Assembly: GCA_963515595.1 (NCBI GenBank)
Contig: CAUPYH010000004.1
Span: 1-43,868 of the forward strand
Origin: Eikenella sp963515595
GTDB taxonomy: Bacteria; Pseudomonadota; Gammaproteobacteria; Burkholderiales; Neisseriaceae
Length of the DNA stretch: 43,868 bases
Direction of reading: 5' to 3'
Shown: positions 15,710-24,569 of the stretch, in pieces
Numbering within the stretch: position 1 is the stretch's first letter
How the letters are laid out: the number at the start of each line of letters is the position of its first letter
Notes under the pieces: generated by a model
Databases searched by the model: none
Told to the model about the DNA's origin: nothing
Seen by the model: only the letters and a program-made list of their open reading frames with translations
Translations under genes and position numbers: made by a program

Positions 15710-17551
15710 ATGTGCGGTATTGTGGGCGCGGTGCGCGCCAAGCGGAATGTGGTGGATTTTCTCACCGACGGCCTGAAGCGGCTGGAATATCGGGGCTATG
15801 ATTCTTCCGGTATCGCGGTGGGCACGGAGCAGGGCGTGATTGAGCGCGTGCGCCGTGTGGGCCGTGTACAGCTGATGGAAGACGCGGCCAAGGCGGCCGG
15901 CTTGTGCGGCCATATCGGCATCGGTCACACCCGCTGGGCCACGCACGGCGGCGTAACCGAGCCCAATGCGCATCCGCATATTTCAGGTAGCCTGATTGCG
16001 GTGGTGCACAACGGCATCATCGAAAATTTCGAAGAAGAGCGCGCCCGTTTGCAAGGCTTGGGCTATGTGTTTGAATCGCAAACCGATACGGAAGTGATTG
16101 CCCACAGCGTACACCATGAATACACCGCCAACGGGCACCAGCTGTTTGCCGCTGTGCAGGCCGCCTGTGCGCGTTTTCACGGCGCGTATGCGATTGCCGT
16201 GATGGCGCAGGATAAACCGGCAGAATTGGTGGTGGCACGCATGGGCTGCCCGCTCTTGGTGGCTCTGGGCGAGGGCGAAACCTTTGCCGCATCAGATGTT
16301 TCTGCCGTGGTGGCCTTCACGCGCCGCATCGTGTATCTGCAAGACGGCGACATTGCCGAATTGGGTAGCGAAGGCATCCGCCGCCTTGTCGACCGCAGTG
16401 AGCAGGAGGCCAAACGCGAAGTGCGCGTGTCCGAGCTGTCGCTCACCTCGTTGGAGTTGGGACCTTACAGCCATTTTATGCAGAAGGAAATTCACGAGCA
16501 GCCCAAGGCGATTGCCGATACTGCAGAAGTATTCCTTGGCGGCGGCTTCGAGCCGGAAAACTTCGGTGCCAAAGCGCGGGAAGTGTTCGAACACATCCGC
16601 AGTATCAAAATCTTGGCCTGCGGCACTTCCTACTACGCCGCGCTCACTGCCAAATACTGGCTGGAAGCCATCGGCAGAGTGCCGACCGATGTGGAAATTG
16701 CCAGCGAATACCGCTACCGCGACGTGATTGCCAGCCCTGACCAATTGGTGATTACCGTATCCCAATCCGGCGAAACGCTGGATACCATGGAAGCCTTGAA
16801 ATACGCGCAATCGCTGGGGCAGAAACACAGCTTGTCTGTGTGCAACGTAATGGAATCCGCCCTGCCGCGCGAGAGCGAACTGGTGCTTTACACCCGTGCC
16901 GGCGTGGAAATCGGCGTGGCCTCCACCAAGGCCTTTACCACCCAGTTGGTGGTGCTGTTCGGGCTGGCGGTTACCCTGGGCAAAATGCGCGGCCATGTAT
17001 CCGAGCAGCAGGCACAGTCTTATATGGAAGAGTTGCGCCAGCTGCCCGGCAGCATCCAGCATGCACTCAACCTCGAGCCGCAGATTGCCGCTTGGGCGCA
17101 CAAATTCGCCGAGAAAAACAGCGCCCTGTTTTTAGGGCGTGGCATTCACTATCCCGTGGCCTTGGAAGGCGCGCTGAAACTGAAAGAAATCACCTATATC
17201 CACGCCGAAGCCTACCCCGCCGGCGAGCTCAAACACGGCCCCTTGGCGTTGGTGGACGCGAATATGCCTGTGGTAGTAATTGCGCCGAACGACAGCCTGC
17301 TGGATAAAGTGAAAGCCAATATGCAGGAAGTGGGTGCGCGCGGCGGCGAATTGTTTGTGTTTACCGATTTGGACAGCAACTTCCAGCCCAGCCCCAATGT
17401 GCACATCATCCGCACCCCGCGCCACGTGGGCGTGCTCTCGCCGATTGTGCACACCATCCCCGTACAGCTTCTGGCCTACCACGCCGCCTTGGTGCGCGGC
17501 ACGGATGTGGACAAACCGCGCAATCTGGCCAAATCGGTAACGGTGGAGTAG
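15710..17551 (+). CDS. glmS: Glutamine-fructose-6-phosphate aminotransferase (isomerising)
   Basis: A 613-residue cytosolic enzyme making glucosamine-6-phosphate from fructose-6-phosphate and glutamine, the first step towards peptidoglycan and LPS amino sugars. The start is fixed by MCGIVGAV at 15710, because the mature enzyme needs Cys2 as its N-terminal nucleophile; the open frame extends 85 codons upstream but is non-coding. RGYDSSG, GHTRWATHG and HNGIIEN mark the glutaminase domain. Two SIS domains follow (CGTSYYA near 304). The C-terminus KSVTVE is the family end. An uptake sequence at 15981-15993 is translated as ISGSL just before the VVHNG motif. I see no glmS ribozyme upstream. Confidence 0.97.
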   Translation: MCGIVGAVRAKRNVVDFLTDGLKRLEYRGYDSSGIAVGTEQGVIERVRRVGRVQLMEDAAKAAGLCGHIGIGHTRWATHGGVTEPNAHPHISGSLIAVVHNGIIENFEEERARLQGLGYVFESQTDTEVIAHSVHHEYTANGHQLFAAVQAACARFHGAYAIAVMAQDKPAELVVARMGCPLLVALGEGETFAASDVSAVVAFTRRIVYLQDGDIAELGSEGIRRLVDRSEQEAKREVRVSELSLTSLELGPYSHFMQKEIHEQPKAIADTAEVFLGGGFEPENFGAKAREVFEHIRSIKILACGTSYYAALTAKYWLEAIGRVPTDVEIASEYRYRDVIASPDQLVITVSQSGETLDTMEALKYAQSLGQKHSLSVCNVMESALPRESELVLYTRAGVEIGVASTKAFTTQLVVLFGLAVTLGKMRGHVSEQQAQSYMEELRQLPGSIQHALNLEPQIAAWAHKFAEKNSALFLGRGIHYPVALEGALKLKEITYIHAEAYPAGELKHGPLALVDANMPVVVIAPNDSLLDKVKANMQEVGARGGELFVFTDLDSNFQPSPNVHIIRTPRHVGVLSPIVHTIPVQLLAYHAALVRGTDVDKPRNLAKSVTVE

Positions 17552-17681
17552 CGTTGCCGGAAATGATAAAAGGCTACCTGAAAATTTTGGGCTTTCAGGT
17601 TGGAGCCGCGAGTGATAATCTGCCCGATCCGGCGCGATAAATTGATTTTGAACTTCTTGCACTCCGTGCAACTTTGTCATA

Positions 17682-17712
17682 AATCCTGCCTAAGAAAGGT
17701 AGGATTTTTTAT
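17682..17712 (+). terminator. Rho-independent terminator downstream of glmS
   Basis: AATCCTGCC and GGTAGGATT form a stem around TAAGAAA, followed by a T-rich tail. It is not built from uptake sequences, unlike most terminators here. Confidence 0.65.
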
Positions 17713-18240
17713 TTACTGCCGAAAGCAGCATTCCCTATTGCTGGCTGTCTCGCCGACTTTACAGCACCATAGCCTCATTTTTTAATTAGGGAACAGCAAC
17801 GAACACTCCGCAAACACAAAATAGAGCACTCAGCTTTTACGGCTCTATGTGCCCCACGAGGGCTGGATACCTACCCCAATGGCTCAGCCATACTGAGTAA
17901 AATAACCAGCTCGAAACCCACTGCCGCCAAGGCCAAGATCTGTGCTGTAGAAATCAAAAGTGCAAATAACACTGTTGATTTCTATACCTGACCTATATCG
18001 GCTACCGCAGCCATATGTCGCAGTAGTGCCAACAGACGAAAGGTAAATGCGAAGTTTATTCTAGACCTCTGCTCTGTGGTATTGCCGATTTAGATGATGT
18101 TTAGATAAATCAATGAAAAATGCGGGCCGGTTGTCAGTCGCTGATTGGGCAATACTTGTCGCAATTCTGGTCCGTTAGCCAGCCGTCATGTCACTATCAC
18201 CGGTAACGGCGGTAGCTGGTCGTATCCGCACCATCCGCCC
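17713..18240. other. AT-richer gene-free stretch, no recognisable gene
   Basis: About 530 bases with stop codons in all frames and no ORF of note. Reading by eye in three forward frames gives only short fragments that match nothing I know. There are no uptake sequences inside, unlike the surrounding intergenic regions. It may be the remains of a decayed gene between glmS and yebC, but I cannot identify it. Confidence 0.5.
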
Positions 18241-18303
18241 GCCTATCTGTTCAACAGGCTACCTGAAAATGCTAAAATCGCGCTTTGTCATCCCAACCAG
18301 ATA

Positions 18304-18408
18304 ATAGTGGATTAAAATAAAAATGAGACAAGGCGGCAACGCCCGCCGTGTACGGGTAGTACATAAGGGCGTTGGCAACGCCGTATCATTGCAATTTTAA
18401 TCCACTAA
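18304..18408. repeat. Diverged Correia-type element upstream of yebC
   Basis: It begins AATAGTGGATTAA and ends TTTAATCCACTA. It contains GACAAGGCGGC and GGGCGTTGGCAACGCCGTA, which align with the element at 43583-43688 in the same orientation, though the interior has diverged and become more palindromic (GGGCGTTGGCAACGCC). It ends about 15 bases before the yebC start codon, so it forms most of the yebC leader. Confidence 0.7.
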
Positions 18409-18422
18409 ACAAGGAAAACAAT

Positions 18423-19151
18423 ATGGCCGGCCACAGCAAATGGGCAAATATCCAACACAAAAAAGCCCGCGTTGATGCCCAACGCGGCAAAATCTTTACC
18501 AAACTGATCAAGGAAATCACCGTAGCCGCCCGCCTCGGCGGCGGCGACCCCGCCTCCAACCCCCGCCTGCGCCTGGCCATGGACAAAGCCTGGGACGCCA
18601 ACATGCCCAAAGACAACGTCCAGCGCGCCATCGACAAAGGCACCGGCAACCTCGAAGGCGTGGAATACATCGAACTGCGCTACGAAGGTTACGGCATCGG
18701 CGGCGCCGCCCTGATGGTGGACTGCCTCACCGACAACAAAACCCGCACCGTGGCCGACGTGCGCCACGCCTTCAGCAAACACGGCGGCAACCTCGGCACC
18801 GACGGCTGCGTCGCCTTCAACTTCAAACACCAAGGCTACCTCCTGTTCGGCCCCGACACCGAAGAAGAAGCCCTGATGGAAGCCGCCCTCGAAGCTGGCG
18901 CCGAAGACGTCGTTGCCCACGACGACGGCTCGTTCGAAGTCATCACCACCCCAAACGACTGGGCCGGCATCAAAGCCGCTCTCGAAACCGCTGGTTTCAA
19001 AGCCGAAGACGGCGACGTCACCATGCGCGCCCAAAACGAAGCCGTGCTCACCGGCGAAGACGCCGCCAAAATGCAGCGCCTGATCGACGCCCTCGAAGCG
19101 CTGGACGACGTGCAGGACGTGTACACCTCCGCCGTGCTCGAGCTCGAGTAA
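18423..19151 (+). CDS. yebC: YebC/PmpR-family regulator (TACO1-like)
   Basis: A 242-residue cytosolic protein of the YebC family. Members act as DNA-binding regulators in some bacteria, and recent work ties others to translation of difficult sequences; which applies here is unknown. The start MAGHSKWANIQHKKARVDAQ at 18423 is the invariant family N-terminus, with AAGGAAAAC in front; the 17 codons of open frame upstream lie inside the Correia-type repeat and are not family sequence. GGDPASNPRLRLAMDKA and LTDNKTRTVADVRHAFSKHGGN are also diagnostic. ruvC, a frequent partner, is not adjacent. Confidence 0.95.
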   Translation: MAGHSKWANIQHKKARVDAQRGKIFTKLIKEITVAARLGGGDPASNPRLRLAMDKAWDANMPKDNVQRAIDKGTGNLEGVEYIELRYEGYGIGGAALMVDCLTDNKTRTVADVRHAFSKHGGNLGTDGCVAFNFKHQGYLLFGPDTEEEALMEAALEAGAEDVVAHDDGSFEVITTPNDWAGIKAALETAGFKAEDGDVTMRAQNEAVLTGEDAAKMQRLIDALEALDDVQDVYTSAVLELE

Positions 19152-19157
19152 ACAGGC

Positions 19158-19200
19158 AAAGGCTACCTGAAAGCGGGCAATCATTGCTTTCAGGTAGCCT
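19158..19200 (+). terminator. DUS inverted-pair terminator after yebC
   Basis: AAGGCTACCTGAAAGC and GCTTTCAGGTAGCCT form a stem of about 15 bp seven bases after the stop. Confidence 0.75.
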
Positions 19201-19371
19201 CATCCCATGCCTTATCGGTTCTCAGGTAGCCTCTCAAGCACACACAGTTCGCGTACGAATGCCCGACACTGCCACACCAAACCACTGCCCGAAACGATGT
19301 TTCGGCGCATTCGAAGCAGAGTTTCTGCGGAGCGAACCAATGTTCCCACACACCGATTCGAGCAAACACCC

Positions 19372-20157
19372 ATGACTTGGCTTCCCCTCTCCCAGCTCAA
19401 CGAAACCGAACACAGTTGGCGCACCCAAGGCAACACCGTCCAATTCGGCGGCACCGGCACCTACCGCAAACTACGCGGCTGCGACCCCGCCACCTTCGAA
19501 GTATTCGCCGAACCGAGCAGCCTGATTGCCCGCGACCGCAACCACGTCTACCACGGCGCCGAACTGCTTTCCGCCGTGCAGCGCAACAGCTTCACCCATC
19601 TCGGCAAGGGCTACTGGCGCGACGCCGATGCCATATATTGCGAATACGAAAGCTCCCTGCGCCCGCTCAAAGGCAACGATGCCGCCACCTTCCGCCATCT
19701 CGGCGAAGGCTACGCCGCCGACCGTGCGCAAGCCTACTACGGCGGCAGCAAAATCCAATCCGCCAATCCCCTGGCACTTAGCCTGCTTCACGGCCTCTAC
19801 GCCGCCGACGACGACACCGTCTTCTTTGACGGCAAACCCCTGAAAGGCAGCGACCCGCAAACCTGGCGCGAAGCAGCGGGCGAGGCAGGCAAACACAGCT
19901 TTTCCCACGACGCAAAACACGTCTATTACTGCGAACATAAACTCCCACGCGCCGATGCCGCCACTTGACAGCACCTGCACGACACCCTTTCCAAAGACGG
20001 CAAACACGTCTACAAAACCAACCGCATCCTGCCCGATGCAAACCCCGCCGAATGGGACACCGCCAAAGCCGCCGCTCACGCCGCCGAAGAAGCCGAAAAC
20101 TCCGCCAAAATGAGCGAACTACTGAAAAACCTTTGGCAAAACGGGCAAACCGACTAA
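19372..20157 (+). pseudogene. DKNYY-repeat protein interrupted by an in-frame TGA
   Basis: From ATG 19372 the frame runs 198 codons to TGA at 19966-19968. The same frame then continues without another stop for 62 codons to TAA at 20155-20157. The protein carries repeats of the DKNYY type: DRNHVYHGAELL, DADAIYCEYESSL, DRAQAYYGGSKI, DDDTVFFDGKPL and DAKHVYYCEHKL before the stop, and KDGKHVYKTNRIL after it. The repeat crossing the break and the continuing codon bias show that one gene has been split. The simplest cause is a Trp codon TGG turned to TGA in DAAT-W-QHLHD. The family's function is unknown. A truncated 198-residue product may still be made; a sequencing error is the alternative. Confidence 0.8.
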
Positions 20158-20282
20158 GCCAAAGGCTACCTGAAAACAAACAAAGTACTTTTCCACCAAG
20201 CTAAAATACAGCCGTAAACCAGCATCCTGTCCAACCGCCCACCTACCAATATTTTCAGGTAGCCTCTAAAGAGCCCTCTCCC

Positions 20283-21734
20283 ATGACCCAGCTAAAAGAC
20301 CACGCCCTCCTGCGCACCCGGTGCTACATCAACGGCCAATGGCTCGATGCCGACAGCGGCCGCACCATCGCCGTATCCAACCCCGCCACCGGCGAAACCA
20401 TCGGCAGCGTGCCCGATATGGGCGCGGCGGAAGCCGAACGCGCGGTGGCTGCCGCCCGGGCCGCGCTGCCCGCCTGGCGTGCGCTCACGGCCAAACAGCG
20501 CAGCCAAATCCTGCGCCGTTGGTTTGATTTGATGATGGAAGCGCAGGAGGAGCTCGCCACCCTGCTCACGCTGGAGCAAGGCAAGCCGCTGGCCGAGTCG
20601 CGCGGCGAAATTGCCTACGGCGCGTCCTACATCGAATGGTATGCCGAAGAAGCCAAGCGCGTGTATGGCGACACCATCCCCGGCCCCGCGCCAGACAAAC
20701 GTATTTTGGTGCTCAAGCAGCCCGTCGGCGTGTGCGCCGCGATTACGCCGTGGAACTTCCCCAACGCCATGATCACGCGCAAAGCCGCGCCCGCGCTGGC
20801 CGCTGGCTGCACCTTCGTCATCCGCCCCGCCTCGCAAACGCCGTTTTCCGCGCTGGCCATCGCCGCCTTGGCCGAACGTGTCGGCATTCCGGCGGGCGTG
20901 TTCAACGTGATCACCGGCTCGTCGCGCGAAATCGGCCGCGTGTTCACCGAAAGCGATACGGTGAAAAAATTCAGCTTCACCGGCTCCACCGCCGTCGGCC
21001 GCCGGCTGCAGGCGCAATGCGCCTCCACCATCAAAAAAACCTCGATGGAGCTGGGCGGCAACGCGCCGTTTATCGTGTTCGACGATGCCGACATCGATGC
21101 CGCCGTCTCCGGCGCGATTGCCTGCAAATTCCGCAACGCCGGGCAAACCTGCGTGTGCGCCAACCGCATCTATGTGCAAAGCGGCGTGTATGACGAATTT
21201 GTCCGCAAATTCGCTCAAGCGGCAGGCTACCTGAAAGTGGGCAACGGCTTGGAAAGCGGCACGGAATGCGGCCCGCTGATTGATGAGGCCGCGCTGTCCA
21301 AAGTGGAAGAACACCTGGCCGACGCGCTCGCCCACGGCGGCGAAGTAGTTGCCGGCGGCGCGCGCCACCCGGCAGGCAAGCTCTTCTTCCAGCCCACCGT
21401 TATCCGCCACGCCCATGCCGGGATGAAAGTGGCACGCGAAGAAACCTTCGGCCCGCTCGCCCCCGTGTTCCGTTTCGAGAACGAAGCAGATGTGTTGCAA
21501 CAGGCCAACGCCACCGAATACGGCCTGGCCGCCTATTGCTACACCAGCAGCCTCGGCACGGCCACACGCATGATGGAAGGCTTGGAATACGGCATGGTCG
21601 GCATCAACACCGGCGTGATTTCCAACGAAGCCGCCCCCTTCGGCGGCGTGAAGCAGTCGGGCATCGGCCGCGAAGGCGGCAAATACGGGCTGGACGAATA
21701 TTTGGAAACCAAATACGTGATGCTGTCGGTTTAA
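20283..21734 (+). CDS. gabD: NAD(P)-dependent succinate-semialdehyde dehydrogenase
   Basis: A 483-residue cytosolic aldehyde dehydrogenase oxidising succinate semialdehyde to succinate in 4-aminobutyrate breakdown. Visible active-site elements: Asn158 in TPWNFP, the cofactor loop FTGSTAVG near 232-239, Glu256 in MELGGN and the nucleophile Cys290 in GQTCVCANR. The nearby Cys292 is typical of GabD, which can be redox-controlled by such a pair. Oddly, the usual Lys of the KPASQTPFSAL motif is Arg181 here. An uptake sequence at 21224-21236 is translated as GYLK. No gabT or GABA transporter is nearby, so the broader semialdehyde dehydrogenase role is an alternative. Confidence 0.93.
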   Translation: MTQLKDHALLRTRCYINGQWLDADSGRTIAVSNPATGETIGSVPDMGAAEAERAVAAARAALPAWRALTAKQRSQILRRWFDLMMEAQEELATLLTLEQGKPLAESRGEIAYGASYIEWYAEEAKRVYGDTIPGPAPDKRILVLKQPVGVCAAITPWNFPNAMITRKAAPALAAGCTFVIRPASQTPFSALAIAALAERVGIPAGVFNVITGSSREIGRVFTESDTVKKFSFTGSTAVGRRLQAQCASTIKKTSMELGGNAPFIVFDDADIDAAVSGAIACKFRNAGQTCVCANRIYVQSGVYDEFVRKFAQAAGYLKVGNGLESGTECGPLIDEAALSKVEEHLADALAHGGEVVAGGARHPAGKLFFQPTVIRHAHAGMKVAREETFGPLAPVFRFENEADVLQQANATEYGLAAYCYTSSLGTATRMMEGLEYGMVGINTGVISNEAAPFGGVKQSGIGREGGKYGLDEYLETKYVMLSV

Positions 21735-21857
21735 GCAGCAGGCTACCTGAAAACGTCCGCCTCAACGCAGTGAAACGATAATTGGCGCAGCCAAGGCTCG
21801 GTTTCTGCAAAACGAAAGCACGGCACAAATTTTCAGGTAGCCTGTGCGCCAGTCCTT

Positions 21858-21863
21858 TATAAT
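21858..21863 (+). promoter_or_regulatory. Candidate -10 box upstream of obg
   Basis: TATAAT about 145 bases before the obg start. The spacer to any -35 box overlaps an uptake sequence and is weak. Confidence 0.35.
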
Positions 21864-21960
21864 GTGCCTATTTGCACACGGCGGGCTAAAGCAAAATCCG
21901 GCGCACAGCCATACCCATTCCCGCCGCAAGCATCATCCCACACCAAATAACGAATTAAGA

Positions 21961-21992
21961 TTTTCAGGTAGCCCCAAGAGGCTACCTGAAAA
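21961..21992 (+). repeat. DUS inverted pair in the obg leader
   Basis: TTTTCAGGTAGCC and GGCTACCTGAAAA, separated by six bases, end 14 bases before the obg ATG. Here the hairpin lies in a leader rather than after a gene. No T run follows, so it could shape the transcript instead of ending it. Confidence 0.7.
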
Positions 21993-22006
21993 CGGAAAGC
22001 ACACAA

Positions 22007-23131
22007 ATGAAATTTATCGACGAAGCCAAAATCGAAGTTGCCGCCGGGCGCGGCGGCAACGGCGCGGTCAGCTTCCGCCGCGAAAAATACGTGCCGCGCG
22101 GCGGGCCGGATGGCGGCGACGGCGGGCGCGGCGGCAGCGTGTTCGCCGTGGCCAATGAAAACGTAAACACGCTGGTGGAATACCGTTTCGTGAAACGCTA
22201 TCAGGCCAAAAACGGCGAAAGAGGCCACGGCTCCGACCGCTACGGCGCCGGTGCCGACGATATCGAGCTGCAAATGCCGGTGGGCACACTGATCCGCGAT
22301 GCCGACACCGGCGAAATCGTGGCCGACCTCACGCGGCACAGCCAGCGCGTTTGCCTGGCGCGCGGCGGCAAAGGTGGCTTGGGCAACATCCATTTCAAAT
22401 CTTCGGTCAACCGTGCACCCAAGCAGGCCACGCCCGGCGAACCCGGCGAAGCGCGCCGATTGCTGTTGGAATTGAAAGTGCTGGCCGACGTCGGCCTGTT
22501 GGGCATGCCCAATGCCGGCAAATCCACCCTGATCCGCGCCGTGTCCGCCGCCCGCCCCAAAGTGGCCGACTATCCCTTCACCACGCTGCACCCCAACCTG
22601 GGCGTGGTGCGCGTGGACGAAGGCCAAAGCTTTGTGATGGCCGACATCCCCGGCCTGATTGAAGGTGCGGCCGAAGGCGCCGGGCTGGGACACCGCTTTT
22701 TGAAACACCTTTCGCGCACCGGCCTCTTGCTGCACGTGGTAGACTTGGCCCCGTTCGACGAAGCCGTCAGCCCCGCCGCCGAAGCGCTGGCCATCATCAA
22801 CGAACTGAAAAAATATGATGACGAACTGTTCGGCAAACCGCGCTGGCTGGTGCTGAACAAACTGGATATGCTCACACCGGAAGAGGCTGCCGAACGCAAA
22901 GCCGAATTCCTCAAAGCCATCGGCTGGAACTACCCCGCCCCCGGCGAACCCGGCTTTGATCGGCAAACCCCGCGCCTATTTGAAATCAGCGCACTCGCCC
23001 AACAGGGCACGCAGGAATTGGTGCGGCAAATCGGGCAGTATTTGGCCGAGAAGAAACAACTGGCCGCAGCAGAGGCTGAAACTGATACTCCTCTGGAAAT
23101 ACCTATTACTACTGAATATGTCGATTTTTAA
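22007..23131 (+). CDS. obg: Obg GTPase (CgtA)
   Basis: A 374-residue essential GTPase associated with late 50S ribosome assembly and growth control. The glycine-rich N-terminal Obg fold (residues 1-158; GRGGNGAVSFRREK and GGPDGGDGGRGGSV) precedes the G domain with GMPNAGKST (P-loop), DYPFTTL (switch), DIPGLIEGA (G3), NKLD (G4) and a SA motif (G5). There is no C-terminal OCT domain; the chain ends with a short acidic tail, as in other betaproteobacterial Obg proteins. The usual upstream genes rplU and rpmA are absent, gabD being there instead. An uptake-sequence hairpin lies just before the start. Confidence 0.97.
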   Translation: MKFIDEAKIEVAAGRGGNGAVSFRREKYVPRGGPDGGDGGRGGSVFAVANENVNTLVEYRFVKRYQAKNGERGHGSDRYGAGADDIELQMPVGTLIRDADTGEIVADLTRHSQRVCLARGGKGGLGNIHFKSSVNRAPKQATPGEPGEARRLLLELKVLADVGLLGMPNAGKSTLIRAVSAARPKVADYPFTTLHPNLGVVRVDEGQSFVMADIPGLIEGAAEGAGLGHRFLKHLSRTGLLLHVVDLAPFDEAVSPAAEALAIINELKKYDDELFGKPRWLVLNKLDMLTPEEAAERKAEFLKAIGWNYPAPGEPGFDRQTPRLFEISALAQQGTQELVRQIGQYLAEKKQLAAAEAETDTPLEIPITTEYVDF

Positions 23132-23177
23132 AGCAGAATTAAGTTAATCAAACCACCTCATTTAAGGAGATATTTCT

Positions 23178-23507
23178 ATGGACATCGGAAAACTCGTTAG
23201 CTGGCTCATCGTCGGAGCCATTGCCTACGGCGGTTACAATTACCTAAGCACCGGCGATATAACTGTTACACCCCCACCGCAGCAAACTGTCCTAAAACTG
23301 GCTAATGAGGCCAACCGCAACCTGCCTAAAGGCAGCCATTTAGCCACGGGCAAATCCTGCACCCGTACCGGTGGCGGTAAAGTTAAACGTGGAATTTATA
23401 CATGTGAAATCAAAGTATTCACCGGCCTCTCTTCCTACGAAGACGCCAAAAACAGCTACAACATCCTCGTTACCAAACGCGATGGCCGTTGGCAGCTTAC
23501 CCGTTAG
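23178..23507 (+). CDS. Small membrane-anchored protein of unknown function
   Basis: A 109-residue protein with one N-terminal hydrophobic segment (residues about 7-24, LVSWLIVGAIAYGGYNYL) and a hydrophilic remainder containing two cysteines (SCTRTGGGK and YTCEIKV), probably facing the periplasm. AAGGAGAT before the ATG is an excellent ribosome-binding site. The end (KRDGRWQLTR) resembles the closing strand of small periplasmic proteins. It starts 46 bases after obg, and the NlpE-like gene follows 37 bases later, so obg, this gene and the lipoprotein gene may share a transcript. No family recognised. Confidence 0.75.
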   Translation: MDIGKLVSWLIVGAIAYGGYNYLSTGDITVTPPPQQTVLKLANEANRNLPKGSHLATGKSCTRTGGGKVKRGIYTCEIKVFTGLSSYEDAKNSYNILVTKRDGRWQLTR

Positions 23508-23544
23508 TTCGTCACAATGCCAAACCATCGAGAAAGGGTTTAAG

Positions 23545-24027
23545 ATGCAAACAAGATCCGTCCTCCCCCTTATCCTCCTGCTGTCCGCCTGCACCCCACA
23601 AGAGACTACTACGCCAGTCTCCACCCCGGCGGCTGCTTCCACCGTTGCTGCTTCACAGCCTGCTGCCGAACCTGCCGCATCAGCCGCTTCCACCGCTGCA
23701 CAACCTGCCACCCAATGGATCGGCCGCTACTATGGCGTGCTGCCCTGCGCCTCTTGCGAAGGTATCGAAACCACTTTGGTATTAAAAGAAGACGGCAGCT
23801 ACCAACTCACCGAAACTTACAAGCAGCGCCAGCCGTTTACCGAAGAAACAGCCGGCCGCTTCACTTGGCGCAAACCGCAAGAAATATTCCAGCTCGACAA
23901 AGCCGGCGGCGAGCGACTCTACCAAATCGGCAATGGCCAGATTTGGGCGCTGGATGCCGACGGCAAACAAGTGGAAGGTGATCTGGCCAACCTCTACATC
24001 CTGAAGCAGACCGCAAATCAGCCTTAA
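23545..24027 (+). CDS. NlpE-like lipoprotein
   Basis: A 160-residue lipoprotein. The ATG at 23545, with AGAAAGGG upstream, gives MQTRSVLPLILLLSACTPQ with lipobox LSAC. A low-complexity Ala/Pro/Ser/Thr linker follows (about residues 20-55). Then comes the NlpE N-terminal domain signature YYGVLPCASCEGIETTLVL, including the CxxC. In E. coli NlpE is an outer-membrane lipoprotein that reports envelope and surface stress to the Cpx system and is linked to copper tolerance. This protein has only the first domain and no cpx genes are nearby, so a signalling role is unproven. Confidence 0.85.
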   Translation: MQTRSVLPLILLLSACTPQETTTPVSTPAAASTVAASQPAAEPAASAASTAAQPATQWIGRYYGVLPCASCEGIETTLVLKEDGSYQLTETYKQRQPFTEETAGRFTWRKPQEIFQLDKAGGERLYQIGNGQIWALDADGKQVEGDLANLYILKQTANQP

Positions 24028-24062
24028 CCCGAAAAGAAATCCGGCCTTATCTCGGCCAAACA

Positions 24063-24113
24063 ATTTCAGGTAGCCTTTATGCCTGCCCGCGCATAATAAA
24101 GGCTACCTGAAAT
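24063..24113. terminator. DUS inverted-pair terminator, 18-bp stem
   Basis: ATTTCAGGTAGCCTTTAT and ATAAAGGCTACCTGAAAT are perfect complements separated by 15 bases, directly after the NlpE-like gene. Confidence 0.8.
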
Positions 24114-24144
24114 TTTCACTGCACCAAACCAAACACCACACGCC

Positions 24145-24450
24145 ATGCCTCAGATCACCACCCACAGCACCCGCTTCACCCTGCAGGAAGGCGAAACCCT
24201 GCTTGAAGCCTTGGAGCGCACCGGCCACGAAATCGAATACCAATGCCGCAGCGGCTATTGCGGCTCCTGCCGCGTCAAACTTCTATCCGGCAGTGTTGCA
24301 TACCGGGAAAGCCCGCTGGCCATGCTTCTGCCCAACGAAATCCTCACCTGCTGCTGCATGGTGAAAGAAGACATCCGCATCGACTGCCGACAACGGCAAG
24401 CCGAACCGGATTTATTCGACCGAGACCTGTTTGCCGAAAATAACAACTAA
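24145..24450 (+). CDS. 2Fe-2S ferredoxin, YfaE-like
   Basis: A 101-residue plant-type ferredoxin. The cluster motif is CRSGYCGSC (Cys34, Cys39, Cys42), with a later cysteine in ILTCCC near 69-71 as fourth ligand, the C-x4-C-x2-C...C arrangement. Sequence and size resemble YfaE, which in E. coli reduces the diiron centre of class I ribonucleotide reductase subunit NrdB. In Enterobacteria yfaE follows nrdB; here nrdA and nrdB are not in the window, so the link is by similarity only. The gene is immediately followed by the decayed IS region. Confidence 0.85.
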   Translation: MPQITTHSTRFTLQEGETLLEALERTGHEIEYQCRSGYCGSCRVKLLSGSVAYRESPLAMLLPNEILTCCCMVKEDIRIDCRQRQAEPDLFDRDLFAENNN

Positions 24451-24569
24451 CCGGCAACTGCGTAGCAGCAAAAGATACCGTATTTCATAGTAATGAAAAA
24501 TTTCACTAAATTTGTCAGTGCCTTAGGGGATAAGATCACTGCGAATAGTGATAAGTTTTGAAATAAAAT

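Noticed and set aside
17950..18240. Possible pilin-like remnant between glmS and yebC
   Set aside because: A few residues (TITGNGGSWSY) looked suggestive, but no N-terminal pilin motif or consistent frame could be found.
19207..19371. Upstream extension of the DKNYY gene
   Set aside because: The extra codons begin in an uptake sequence and lack family sequence; MTWLPLSQLNE at 19372 is a more natural start.
21844..22158. 104-codon ORF running into obg
   Set aside because: It overlaps the obg start in another frame, spans an uptake-sequence hairpin and has an arginine-rich shadow composition.
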